Positions 15,764 to 23,472 of a DNA stretch of 55,539 nucleotides are shown one piece after another. A program made the position numbers and the translations under genes. Positions within the stretch are counted from its first letter, which is position 1. Every line of letters starts with the position of its first letter. The stretch is from an uncultured Phocaeicola sp. (GTDB lineage Bacteria > Bacteroidota > Bacteroidia > Bacteroidales > Bacteroidaceae): positions 1-55,539 of the forward strand of contig CALUIE010000007.1 of the NCBI GenBank assembly GCA_944320605.1, written 5' to 3'. Under the pieces are notes generated by a model. That model worked only from the letters and a program-made list of their open reading frames with translations, made no database searches and was not told the DNA's origin.

Positions 15764-17923
15764 CTAATCTTCGTTCTTTTCCTGTTCTTCAAATTCCTTC
15801 ATAAGTTTATTCTGAACATCAGTAGGAACAAGCTCGTAACTTGCAAACTTCATAATAAATGAAGCACGTCCTCCGGTTAATGAACTTAAAGCAGTTGAAT
15901 AATTGGACATTTCCTTCAAAGGTACTTTCGCAGCAAGTTTTTCGTATCCCTTTTCACTGCTCATACCCATAATCATACCACGACGTCCCTGCATATCACT
16001 CATCACATCACCTAACTTATCGCTCGGGACGAAAACTTCAACATCATATATAGGTTCAAGAATCTTAGGACCTGCATTCTTGAACGCTTCACTGAAGGCG
16101 TTACGTCCGGCAAGCATAAACGAAATTTCATTTGAGTCAACCGGATGCATCTTTCCATCATATACAATAACGCGTACATCGCGTGCATACGAACCTGTAA
16201 GCGGTCCTTGTTCCATACGACTCATTATACCTTTTAAGATAGCCGGCATAAATCTTGTGTCGATGGCTCCTCCAACCACACTGTTGATAAATACCAATTT
16301 ACCGCCCCATTCCAAATCAACGGTTTCAGTTCCCTTGACATTAATCTTGAATTCCTGACCATTGAATTTATACACTTCAGGAGTAGGCATACCCTCATAA
16401 TACGGTTCTACAATGAGATGAACTTCACCAAACTGTCCGGCACCACCAGACTGCTTCTTATGTCTGTAGTCAGCACGTGCAGCCTTAGTTATAGTTTCCC
16501 TATAAGGAATCTTAGGTTCCATGAACTGAACAGCCAGTTTTTCATTGTTTTCAAGACGCCATTTAAGCGTACGTAAATGGAATTCTCCCTGACCATGAAC
16601 AAGAATCTGTTTCAATTCCTTAGACTGTTCAACAACCCAAGTCGGATCTTCCTCACGCATACGGTTCAGGATAGCCATCATCTTTTCTGTGTCAGCCTCG
16701 TTTTCAGGCTTGATAGCCCTTGTATATTTAGGATTAGGATATTTAATGAAATTAAATCTGTTTTCGCAGTCCTTGCTGTTCAGCGTATTACCGGTCTTGA
16801 CATCTTTCAGTTTAACTGTACAACCGATATCACCGGCTCTCAGTTCTTCCACCTTTTCACGGTTTGCACCGGCACAAACATAAAGCTGAGCCATACGTTC
16901 CTTAGAACCACGGTCGGCATTATTCAGGTCATCACCTTCGTGAACCACACCACTCATCACCTTGAAGTACTGCACATCGCCGATATGAGGTTCAACCGCA
17001 GTCTTGAAGAAATAAAGTGAAGTTGGAGCATCAGCCACAGGAGGAACAGGAACACCACGTGTATTGTGAACCACAGGCATTTCGTCAACGAAAGGTACCA
17101 CGTTACCGAGGAATTCCATCAGACGGCGTACACCCATATCTTTTCCTGCACATACGCAGAACACAGGGAACATACCCCTTGCAGCCAATCCCTTGCGGAT
17201 ACCCTCACGCATTTCGTCTTCTGTAAGCGATTCTGATTCAAAGAATTTTTCCATAAGAGTCTCATCGTGTTCGGCAGCAGCCTCAACAAGTCTCTTGTGC
17301 CATTCCATAGCCTTTTCCATTTCTTCAGCCGGAACAGGTTCGATAGTAGGAGCACCACCTTCTGGTCCCCACGAATATTTTTTCATTAAAAGTACATCAA
17401 TCAACGAATTGAAGTCCGGACCCGTACTGAGAGGATACTGAACCGGAACAACTTTAGAACCATAATTCTCAGTCAACTGTTCAAGCACTTTATCGAAATC
17501 GCAGTTAGGCGAGTCAAGCTGGTTAACAAGGAAGATAACCGGTTTACCCAACTTCTCAGTGTAACGGAAGTGATTCTGAGTACCTACTTCAGGTCCGTAC
17601 TGACCGTTAAGAAGCAATACGGCTGTATCTGTTACATTAAGTGCAGTTATAGCAGCTCCCACAAAGTCATCACTACCCGGACAGTCTATGATATTAAGTT
17701 TTTTACCATTCCACTCCACATGATAAACGGTAGAGAATACAGAGTAACCATACTCCTGCTCTACCGGGAAATAGTCGCTGACAGTGTTCTTGGCAGTAAT
17801 TCTGCCGCGACGTTTTATAATACCACTCTCAAAGAGCAACGCTTCAGTGAGGGTGGTTTTACCTGAGCCATCATTGCCAAGGAGGGCAATGTTCTTGATT
17901 TCGTTAGTCTGATATACTTTCAT
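15764..17923 (-). CDS. fusA2: Elongation factor G paralogue, EF-G2-like
   Basis: A 719-aa five-domain EF-G-family protein, related to Bacteroides EF-G2, which is known to promote translocation without needing GTP hydrolysis and is used under carbon limitation in the gut. The G domain departs from housekeeping EF-G: G1 reads GNDGSGKTT (16-24) instead of AHIDAGKTT; switch I lacks the RGITI sequence (YGYSVFSTV instead); G3 reads DCPGSDDF (80-87), with Ser84 where the catalytic His normally stands; G4 reads NQLD (134-137) instead of NKxD. Domains II-V are intact (for example RADYRHKKQSGGAGQFGEV). It is transcribed alone, divergent from hemW, with a GATATG/CATATC hairpin at 17957-17973 in its leader. 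Confidence 0.88.
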   Translation of the reverse strand: MKVYQTNEIKNIALLGNDGSGKTTLTEALLFESGIIKRRGRITAKNTVSDYFPVEQEYGYSVFSTVYHVEWNGKKLNIIDCPGSDDFVGAAITALNVTDTAVLLLNGQYGPEVGTQNHFRYTEKLGKPVIFLVNQLDSPNCDFDKVLEQLTENYGSKVVPVQYPLSTGPDFNSLIDVLLMKKYSWGPEGGAPTIEPVPAEEMEKAMEWHKRLVEAAAEHDETLMEKFFESESLTEDEMREGIRKGLAARGMFPVFCVCAGKDMGVRRLMEFLGNVVPFVDEMPVVHNTRGVPVPPVADAPTSLYFFKTAVEPHIGDVQYFKVMSGVVHEGDDLNNADRGSKERMAQLYVCAGANREKVEELRAGDIGCTVKLKDVKTGNTLNSKDCENRFNFIKYPNPKYTRAIKPENEADTEKMMAILNRMREEDPTWVVEQSKELKQILVHGQGEFHLRTLKWRLENNEKLAVQFMEPKIPYRETITKAARADYRHKKQSGGAGQFGEVHLIVEPYYEGMPTPEVYKFNGQEFKINVKGTETVDLEWGGKLVFINSVVGGAIDTRFMPAILKGIMSRMEQGPLTGSYARDVRVIVYDGKMHPVDSNEISFMLAGRNAFSEAFKNAGPKILEPIYDVEVFVPSDKLGDVMSDMQGRRGMIMGMSSEKGYEKLAAKVPLKEMSNYSTALSSLTGGRASFIMKFASYELVPTDVQNKLMKEFEEQEKNED

Positions 17924-18172
17924 GGTATTCTAAATTAAAAAATTAATAGAATAAAGGATATGCTTTTCATATCTCATTTTTAAGTTGTCGCAAAATAGAA
18001 ATTTATGTTCAGAAATCCAACTGTTATATTCGTGTTACTAAACTATGTTTTCCGACACATAGTTTTATATAACGCTTTAAATCATTATGTTAGAGTATAT
18101 TTTCAAGATAAAGAATACTTTTATATAAAAATTGATTTACAACCGATAAAAATTATTTTCATCAAAACATAA

Positions 18173-18262
18173 TCTATAAACATAACTGATATTTATATAA
18201 ACCACACTGATATTTGTACAAACCACAGTGTGGTTTATAAAAACCAAACTGTGGTTTATAGA
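18173..18262. repeat. 90-bp intergenic repeat, copy A
   Basis: A 90-bp element starting TCTATAAACATAAC and ending TGGTTTATAGA; the ends are imperfect inverted repeats (TCTATAAAC / GGTTTATAGA). Inside, a 21-nt period is visible: CTGATATTTATATAAACC, CTGATATTTGTACAAACC, then inverted-type units with TGGTTTATAAAAACCA and the palindrome AAACCACAGTGTGGTTT. Copy B at 46456-46545 has the same length and matches at 76 of 90 positions without gaps by my alignment. Confidence 0.8.
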
Positions 18263-18341
18263 TTGCGACAAGTAATTTATAAGAATATTTCGCTATATAT
18301 ACCTCTTTTTATACCGGCTATACAATAAATAAGAAATTTAG

Positions 18342-18349
18342 TAACTTTG
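18342..18349 (+). promoter_or_regulatory. -7 box of hemW
   Basis: TAACTTTG fits TAnnTTTG, 36 nt before the hemW ATG, in the usual context TTTGCA. Confidence 0.65.
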
Positions 18350-18385
18350 CACAATACATTAATCAGGACTCTACAATATACATAA

Positions 18386-19516
18386 ATGGCAGGAATATAC
18401 ATACACATACCGTTCTGCAAAAGAAGATGCATATATTGCGACTTCTTCTCCACAACAGCATCAGAAAAGAAAAACGAATATATAAAGGCACTCTGCAAGG
18501 AAATTAAAAGCAGGGAAAATTATCTCGGCAACGAAACCATAGACACTATATATTTAGGTGGAGGAACACCGTCACAACTTGAAAAGCAAGACTTCGTAAA
18601 CATATTCAATACTATATACGAAAACTATAAAGTAAATCCGGAAGCGGAAATTACCATAGAAGCAAACCCTGACGACCTCACAGAAGAATATGTGAAAATG
18701 CTCTCTACCCTACCATTCAACCGACTGAGCATGGGAATACAAACTTTCAATGACGATATTCTTGCTCTTCTGAGAAGACGACACAATGCGCAGCAGGCAA
18801 TAGATGCTTTCCACAGATGCCGAAACGCCGGTTTTCTAAATATCAGCATAGACCTTATGTACGGACTGCCTGGAGAAAGCATGGAGACATGGAACAAGGA
18901 TCTTGAAACAGCTATCTCGCTAGCACCGGAACATATCTCTGCCTACCATCTTATATATGAAGAAGAAACCATTCTTTACAGACTGCGAGAAGAAAACAAA
19001 ATAACTGAGGCAGATGAGGATTTTAGCAACGCTCTGTTTGAAACGCTTATCTCGCGTCTGAAAGAAAACGGATATGTGCATTATGAGATTTCAAATTTCT
19101 GCCGTCCCGGAATGCACTCACGACATAATTCAAGTTACTGGACCGGAATAAAATACCTTGGTTGCGGTCCGTCAGCACATTCATACGACGGCCATTCAAG
19201 GCAATGGAATATTTCATCGCTGGAAAAATACATAGACGGAATAAACAACGGATTGAACATATCCGAAATAGAAGAACTCGATTTATACACCCGTTACAAC
19301 GATTTCGTGATAACAACAATACGTACCGCATGGGGAATGCCTTTGGAAAGGCTTAAAACAGAATTCGGGGATGAACTATACGACTATTGTCTGAAGATGG
19401 CAAAACCACACATCAGCCAAGGAACACTTGAGATAAATAACAATACCCTTAAACTTACCCAGAACGGTATTTTCATTTCTGACGGAATAATGAGCGACAT
19501 GCTTTGGGTGGATTAA
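18386..19516 (+). CDS. hemW: HemW-type radical SAM protein (heme chaperone)
   Basis: A 376-aa cytoplasmic protein formerly annotated as oxygen-independent coproporphyrinogen oxidase. The radical-SAM cysteines C11, C15 and C18 are in CKRRCIYCDF, without the fourth upstream cysteine of true HemN. YLGGGTPS, EANPDDLTEEYV and the C-terminal HemN_C region (RYNDFVITTIRTAWGM) are present. HemW proteins bind heme and deliver it to acceptors. Its stop codon abuts the 3' end of the antisense group II intron, so its own downstream terminator is now ~650 bp away. Confidence 0.9.
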   Translation: MAGIYIHIPFCKRRCIYCDFFSTTASEKKNEYIKALCKEIKSRENYLGNETIDTIYLGGGTPSQLEKQDFVNIFNTIYENYKVNPEAEITIEANPDDLTEEYVKMLSTLPFNRLSMGIQTFNDDILALLRRRHNAQQAIDAFHRCRNAGFLNISIDLMYGLPGESMETWNKDLETAISLAPEHISAYHLIYEEETILYRLREENKITEADEDFSNALFETLISRLKENGYVHYEISNFCRPGMHSRHNSSYWTGIKYLGCGPSAHSYDGHSRQWNISSLEKYIDGINNGLNISEIEELDLYTRYNDFVITTIRTAWGMPLERLKTEFGDELYDYCLKMAKPHISQGTLEINNNTLKLTQNGIFISDGIMSDMLWVD

Positions 19517-20160
19517 ATCGAGTAGGAGGAAAATTCTCCTACTTTCGTTTTCCGACCTCTCACACCACCGTACGTGCCGTTCGGCATACGGCGGTTTCGT
19601 GCTTTCTCACCTTTCGGTGTGTGACAAGTTGTTTTCAGCCATCCCTTCGAGAAACATCACTTTCATCCTATTGTCGGATTCCGTCCTATCATATGAATGA
19701 AGAGCTCCTTACGGACATCTGATTACAAAAGACTCTCAAGGTAGCATTCATTTACTATTGCACTGCATGATTCAGTCCTTCCCTATAGGCACACGTGCCT
19801 TGGGTACTATGACCTCTGCTGACTTCTCACGGCAAGCTTTACTCCGCTGATTTCGATTTTTTTTTCACTATTTTCATGCGTCCGTGAGACCTCCTCGGAT
19901 AAGGGTATTAACTTTCCATCTTATATCTGCTTCATTTACACTAACCGTTCCGAATAGCAATAGGGCTTTAGTTTGTTTAGCAACCTTACCCACGGTTTTA
20001 TGCCTTATATGAAGTTTCTGTTCGTCAGACCAGATGTTTGCCGCCGGCTTCCTTCAGATTCCACCTCACGATGGACACCCTTGCTTTTGGCTGTATGACT
20101 CCCGCTATTAGGGCTCATTGGGGACTTGCACCCGTTAGCTAATACTCATGCCGAGCGTAC
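19517..20160 (-). mobile_element. Group II intron lacking its reverse transcriptase ORF
   Basis: Read on the minus strand, a ~644-nt ribozyme. It starts GTACGCTCGGCATGAG (consensus GUGYG, so slightly off), soon followed by ACGGGTGCAAGTCCC and the domain I phrases GAAGGAAGCCGGCGGC and CTGACGAACAGAAACTTC. Domain V is a hairpin CCGCCGTATGCC-GAAC-GGCACGTACGGTGG at ~19565-19595, followed by GTGTGAGAGG and a domain VI arm ending CCTCCTACTCGATT. A piece readable as KSAEVIVPK, like the start of intron RT ORFs, remains, but no RT frame exists; domain IV is only a remnant. It lies immediately after the T-run of the glmM terminator. Ends are inferred from consensus. Confidence 0.88.
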
Positions 20161-20162
20161 TA

Positions 20163-20205
20163 AAAAAGCTCCATCAGTTGGTGTTAACCGATGGAGCTTT
20201 TTAAT
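20163..20205. terminator. Terminator of glmM, now the 5' exon of the intron
   Basis: AAAAAGCTCCATC pairs with GATGGAGCTTTTT, with an inner GTT/AAC pair around GGTGTT. It lies about 20 nt after the glmM stop and can work in both directions; originally it may also have served hemW. Confidence 0.85.
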
Positions 20206-20222
20206 ATATGCAATGATTGTTA

Positions 20223-21611
20223 TTACTTAGCCAGGCTATATACTATATCCATAATCTGCTTGCCAAGTTCATCGGCAGCCTCCATAGTAGAAGCCTCAGA
20301 ATAAACACGGATGATAGGCTCTGTATTACTCTTGCGCAAGTGTACCCATTTGTCCGCAAAGTCTATCTTAACACCGTCGATGTCGTTGATTTCCTCATTC
20401 TTGTACATTTCCTTAACTTTCAGCAGGATAGCATCAACATCTGTTTCAGGAGTGAGGTCGATACGGTTCTTTGCAATGAAGTATTCAGGATATGTGGCAC
20501 GGAGTTCTGTCACTTTCTTGCCTTCGTGTGCAAGGTGACTCAGGAATAATGCTATACCAACAAGAGCGTCACGTCCATAGTGTGATTCAGGATATATAAC
20601 TCCACCGTTACCTTCACCACCGATTACTGCGTTTGTAGCCTTCATCTTAGTTACTACATTTACCTCACCTACCGCAGAGGCATTGTATTCCATTCCATAC
20701 TTGCGGGTTACATCACGCAAAGCACGGGTAGAACTAAGGTTTGAAACTGTATTTCCAGGAGTATGTTTCAATACATAGTCGGCAACAGTCACCAATGTAT
20801 ATTCTTCGCCATACATTGAACCATCTTCGCTGATGATAGCCAAACGGTCAACGTCAGGGTCAACAACGAAAGCTACATCATTTCCACCCTTCTTCATAAG
20901 TCCCATGATATCGCTCAAGTTTTTCTCAAGAGGTTCTGGGTTGTGCTGGAAGTCACCTGTTGGCTCGCAGTACAGTTTTTCTACATGCTGAACGCCCAAC
21001 TGTTCGAGCAACTGAGGAAGAATAATACCACCTACAGAGTTCACACAGTCAATAGCCACACGGAAGTTAGCCTTACGGATAGCCTCAACATCAACAAGTT
21101 TCAAAGCCAATACGCTGTCAATATGGCGCTGGTTGTATGTATTGTTTTCTGTATATTTACCAAGATTGTCTATGTCGGCAAATGTAAATTCTTCGGCAGC
21201 CGCAATACGCAATACTTCATTACCTTCGGCTGCATTCAGGAATTCTCCGTGTTCGTTCAGAAGTTTCAGAGCGTTCCACTGTCTTGGATTATGACTTGCA
21301 GTAAGGATGATACCACCGCAAGCACCTTCCATAGTCACGGCAAGTTCTGTTGTAGGAGTAGAAGCAAGACCGATATTTACAACATCGAATCCCATCCCCA
21401 TAAGAGTACCGCAAACTACATTTTTCACCATTTCGCCGGAGATACGTGCGTCTCGTCCTACGACGATTTTGTTACTTTTCACTGTTGTAGTCTTACGAAT
21501 CAGCGTAGCGTATGCTGATGTAAACTTCACAATGTCCAACGGATTAAGTCCTTCACCGGCCTGGCCACCTATGGTACCACGAATACCGGAAATTGATTTG
21601 ATTAATGTCAT
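20223..21611 (-). CDS. glmM: Phosphoglucosamine mutase
   Basis: A 462-aa alpha-D-phosphohexomutase making glucosamine-1-phosphate for UDP-GlcNAc. The phosphoserine loop TASHNP has Ser106; the metal loop DPDVDRLAI and sugar loop GGEGNGG are present, and the C-terminal phosphate site RKSNTEPIIRVY is intact. RKSNTEP and GEGNGGVI are also compatible with phosphomannomutase activity, so substrate range is not certain. It follows the DUF4827-like lipoprotein by 6 nt and is probably cotranscribed with it. Confidence 0.88.
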   Translation of the reverse strand: MTLIKSISGIRGTIGGQAGEGLNPLDIVKFTSAYATLIRKTTTVKSNKIVVGRDARISGEMVKNVVCGTLMGMGFDVVNIGLASTPTTELAVTMEGACGGIILTASHNPRQWNALKLLNEHGEFLNAAEGNEVLRIAAAEEFTFADIDNLGKYTENNTYNQRHIDSVLALKLVDVEAIRKANFRVAIDCVNSVGGIILPQLLEQLGVQHVEKLYCEPTGDFQHNPEPLEKNLSDIMGLMKKGGNDVAFVVDPDVDRLAIISEDGSMYGEEYTLVTVADYVLKHTPGNTVSNLSSTRALRDVTRKYGMEYNASAVGEVNVVTKMKATNAVIGGEGNGGVIYPESHYGRDALVGIALFLSHLAHEGKKVTELRATYPEYFIAKNRIDLTPETDVDAILLKVKEMYKNEEINDIDGVKIDFADKWVHLRKSNTEPIIRVYSEASTMEAADELGKQIMDIVYSLAK

Positions 21612-21617
21612 AGTTTA

Positions 21618-22283
21618 TTAATTTAGATCGTAAGTGATTTCATAATAACAAGGATAAACATATTGTGTAGCGTATGAAGTTCCCTCACTATGAGGTACAA
21701 TTAGTCTTACACGCGCGATTTTTTCAGATGGCGGTGCCGAAATGTATGATTTCATCTTCAGATATGCAAAAGGAACAAGCCAACCCGAAGGTACAGCCGA
21801 AGTCTGATAAGCCTCATACATTGCACTTTGAGCCATATCTGTAAATGAAGCCGAATAGGATCCTGAAGAACCTACTGTCAACAAACAATTTTCCGAATAA
21901 GTAGAATAAGGATAATATTTGTTTGTCGCCAATGTGTCTCCGGCATTTATACTTAAATCCGGCACATCTTTAATACAAACTTCAATAAAACGGGAAGAAA
22001 TATTATATCGTCCTTCTTTCAGAATTTCACCGTCTCCACGATATTGTATGTTCATATATACACCACTCTTGTCGAACAGTACGAACTCATTCTCTGCCGT
22101 AACAGTATCATTCTCTATGAATTCTTTCTCTGAGATGATATGAAAATCTTTTTCAAGGATAAACTTATTGATGGCATCAGCCTCTTCTTCTTTCATTTCA
22201 GCGTATGTCTTGCCATCGTTACAACTTTGAAAAACGAAAGACAAAGTATATACCAGTATTGATAAATAGAATAGTTTCTTCAT
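21618..22283 (-). CDS. DUF4827-like lipoprotein
   Basis: A 221-aa predicted lipoprotein (signal MKKLFYLSILVYTLSFVFQS, lipidated Cys20 in FQSC). The body (YAEMKEEEADAINKFILEKD, then LFDKSGVYMNIQYRGDGE) fits the DUF4827 family of Bacteroidales, often found just before glmM. Some relatives look like FKBP-type folds, but no catalytic evidence is visible. A CAAATTTA box at 22304-22311 (minus-strand TAAATTTG) lies 21 nt upstream of the start and drives this gene with glmM. Confidence 0.75.
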   Translation of the reverse strand: MKKLFYLSILVYTLSFVFQSCNDGKTYAEMKEEEADAINKFILEKDFHIISEKEFIENDTVTAENEFVLFDKSGVYMNIQYRGDGEILKEGRYNISSRFIEVCIKDVPDLSINAGDTLATNKYYPYSTYSENCLLTVGSSGSYSASFTDMAQSAMYEAYQTSAVPSGWLVPFAYLKMKSYISAPPSEKIARVRLIVPHSEGTSYATQYVYPCYYEITYDLN

Positions 22284-22383
22284 TATTTTAAAAATTTACA
22301 GGGCAAATTTAATAAAACTATTTATACCCCCATACTAAATTAGTCGATGTAATAGTTAATTTTGTAGAAAAATGCACTATATA

Positions 22384-23421
22384 TCAGTTCTTAAGCAATA
22401 AATCTTCATATTTCACGAGTGCCTGTTTGAATAATCCTATAGCCTCGTCCATAGTTCCGTAAAATTCACCGCCTGAAGCATTAAGATGCCCTCCGCCATT
22501 GAAAAATTCCTCAGCCACCTTATTGCAAGGGAAATTACCGACCGAACGCAACGATACTTTTATCATATTTTTTTCCGTATCTTCACGCAGGAAAACAGAA
22601 AAACAGATACCTTTCATCTGAAGAGGTATATTCACAAATCCTTCGGTATCTCCTTTCACATATTGGAATTTTTTCTGCTCGTTCTTAGTAAGCCATATCA
22701 AAGCCGAGCGGAACTGATGGAACACTTCCATTTTGTCATAAAGCACATAACCCATAAGTCGGAGACGACCTTCGGAATATGTATTGAACACCTTACGGTA
22801 TATGTCATCCTTGTCTATACCTTTTGAAAGAAGCTCGCTTATGATGAAATATATCTCACGGTCATTTGAATTGTATGTAAATCCTCCTGTATCAGTCATC
22901 ATTCCGGTATAAATACACTGGGCACCCTCGTATGTTATATCATCGAAACAACCCAAACGGCATATCAGACGGAATATCAATTCTGATGTAGAAGATATTT
23001 TAGGATGTGAAATTGTAACTTTACAGAAAGGTTCCGGATTAAGATGATGATCTATCATAACTTTTCGTGCCTGCGATTCCGCCACAGGTTTTGCCACAGC
23101 GTCTATTCTTGACAATGCATTAAAATCAAGACAGCAAATCACATCAGCCTCCGCTATCAGTTTGTCCGCAAACTCGGCATATTTGTCATATCTTATTATA
23201 TCCTTTGCACCTGGCATCCATTGCAAAAATTCAGGAAACGCGTTAGGCACAATAACATGTACTGTCTTTTCCATACCCAAAAGGAAGTGATAAAGTCCCA
23301 ACGACGAGCCTAATGCATCGCCATCCGGAGATACATGAGTTACTATAACTATCTTGTCTGCCTTTTCGAAATAAGTTTCTACTTTGTCAATGTTCGCCTG
23401 TAAGATTACCTTTGAAAGCAT
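22384..23421 (-). CDS. nrnA: DHH-family phosphoesterase (NrnA-like)
   Basis: A 345-aa DHH/DHHA1 enzyme of the kind degrading oligoribonucleotides and 3'-phosphoadenosine 5'-phosphate. Metal ligands are in THVSPDGDALGSS (H29, D33, D35), CLDFNA (D99) and DHHLNP (D124-H126). The DHHA1 half ends with FNGGGHLNASGG, the substrate-binding loop. A CAAATGTA box at 23450-23457 lies 29 nt upstream, in the 51-nt gap after comEC, so the gene has its own promoter. Confidence 0.88.
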   Translation of the reverse strand: MLSKVILQANIDKVETYFEKADKIVIVTHVSPDGDALGSSLGLYHFLLGMEKTVHVIVPNAFPEFLQWMPGAKDIIRYDKYAEFADKLIAEADVICCLDFNALSRIDAVAKPVAESQARKVMIDHHLNPEPFCKVTISHPKISSTSELIFRLICRLGCFDDITYEGAQCIYTGMMTDTGGFTYNSNDREIYFIISELLSKGIDKDDIYRKVFNTYSEGRLRLMGYVLYDKMEVFHQFRSALIWLTKNEQKKFQYVKGDTEGFVNIPLQMKGICFSVFLREDTEKNMIKVSLRSVGNFPCNKVAEEFFNGGGHLNASGGEFYGTMDEAIGLFKQALVKYEDLLLKN

Positions 23422-23472
23422 ATTTACTTGTTCGTGTTAATTTGTTTGGCAAATGTACTCTTTTTTTTCTAT

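Larger units (their letters stand above)
17924..18385. other. Divergent intergenic region between EF-G2 and hemW
   Basis: A 462-bp, very AT-rich stretch without a gene. It holds the short leader hairpin of the EF-G2 gene, the first 90-bp repeat (18173-18262) and the hemW promoter box. No clear -7 box for the EF-G2 gene was found; a weak CAAAATAG lies near 17991. Carbon-dependent control of EF-G2 would have to act here. Confidence 0.6.

Noticed and set aside
18173-18262. CRISPR array
   Set aside because: Units are contiguous 21-mers without spacers and include inverted units; no cas genes are near.
18386-19516. True coproporphyrinogen III dehydrogenase (HemN)
   Set aside because: The short N-terminus and three-cysteine CKRRCIYC pattern fit HemW, not HemN.
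19504-19722. Short frames inside the intron region
   Set aside because: They cross conserved ribozyme domains V and VI on the other strand and resemble no protein.
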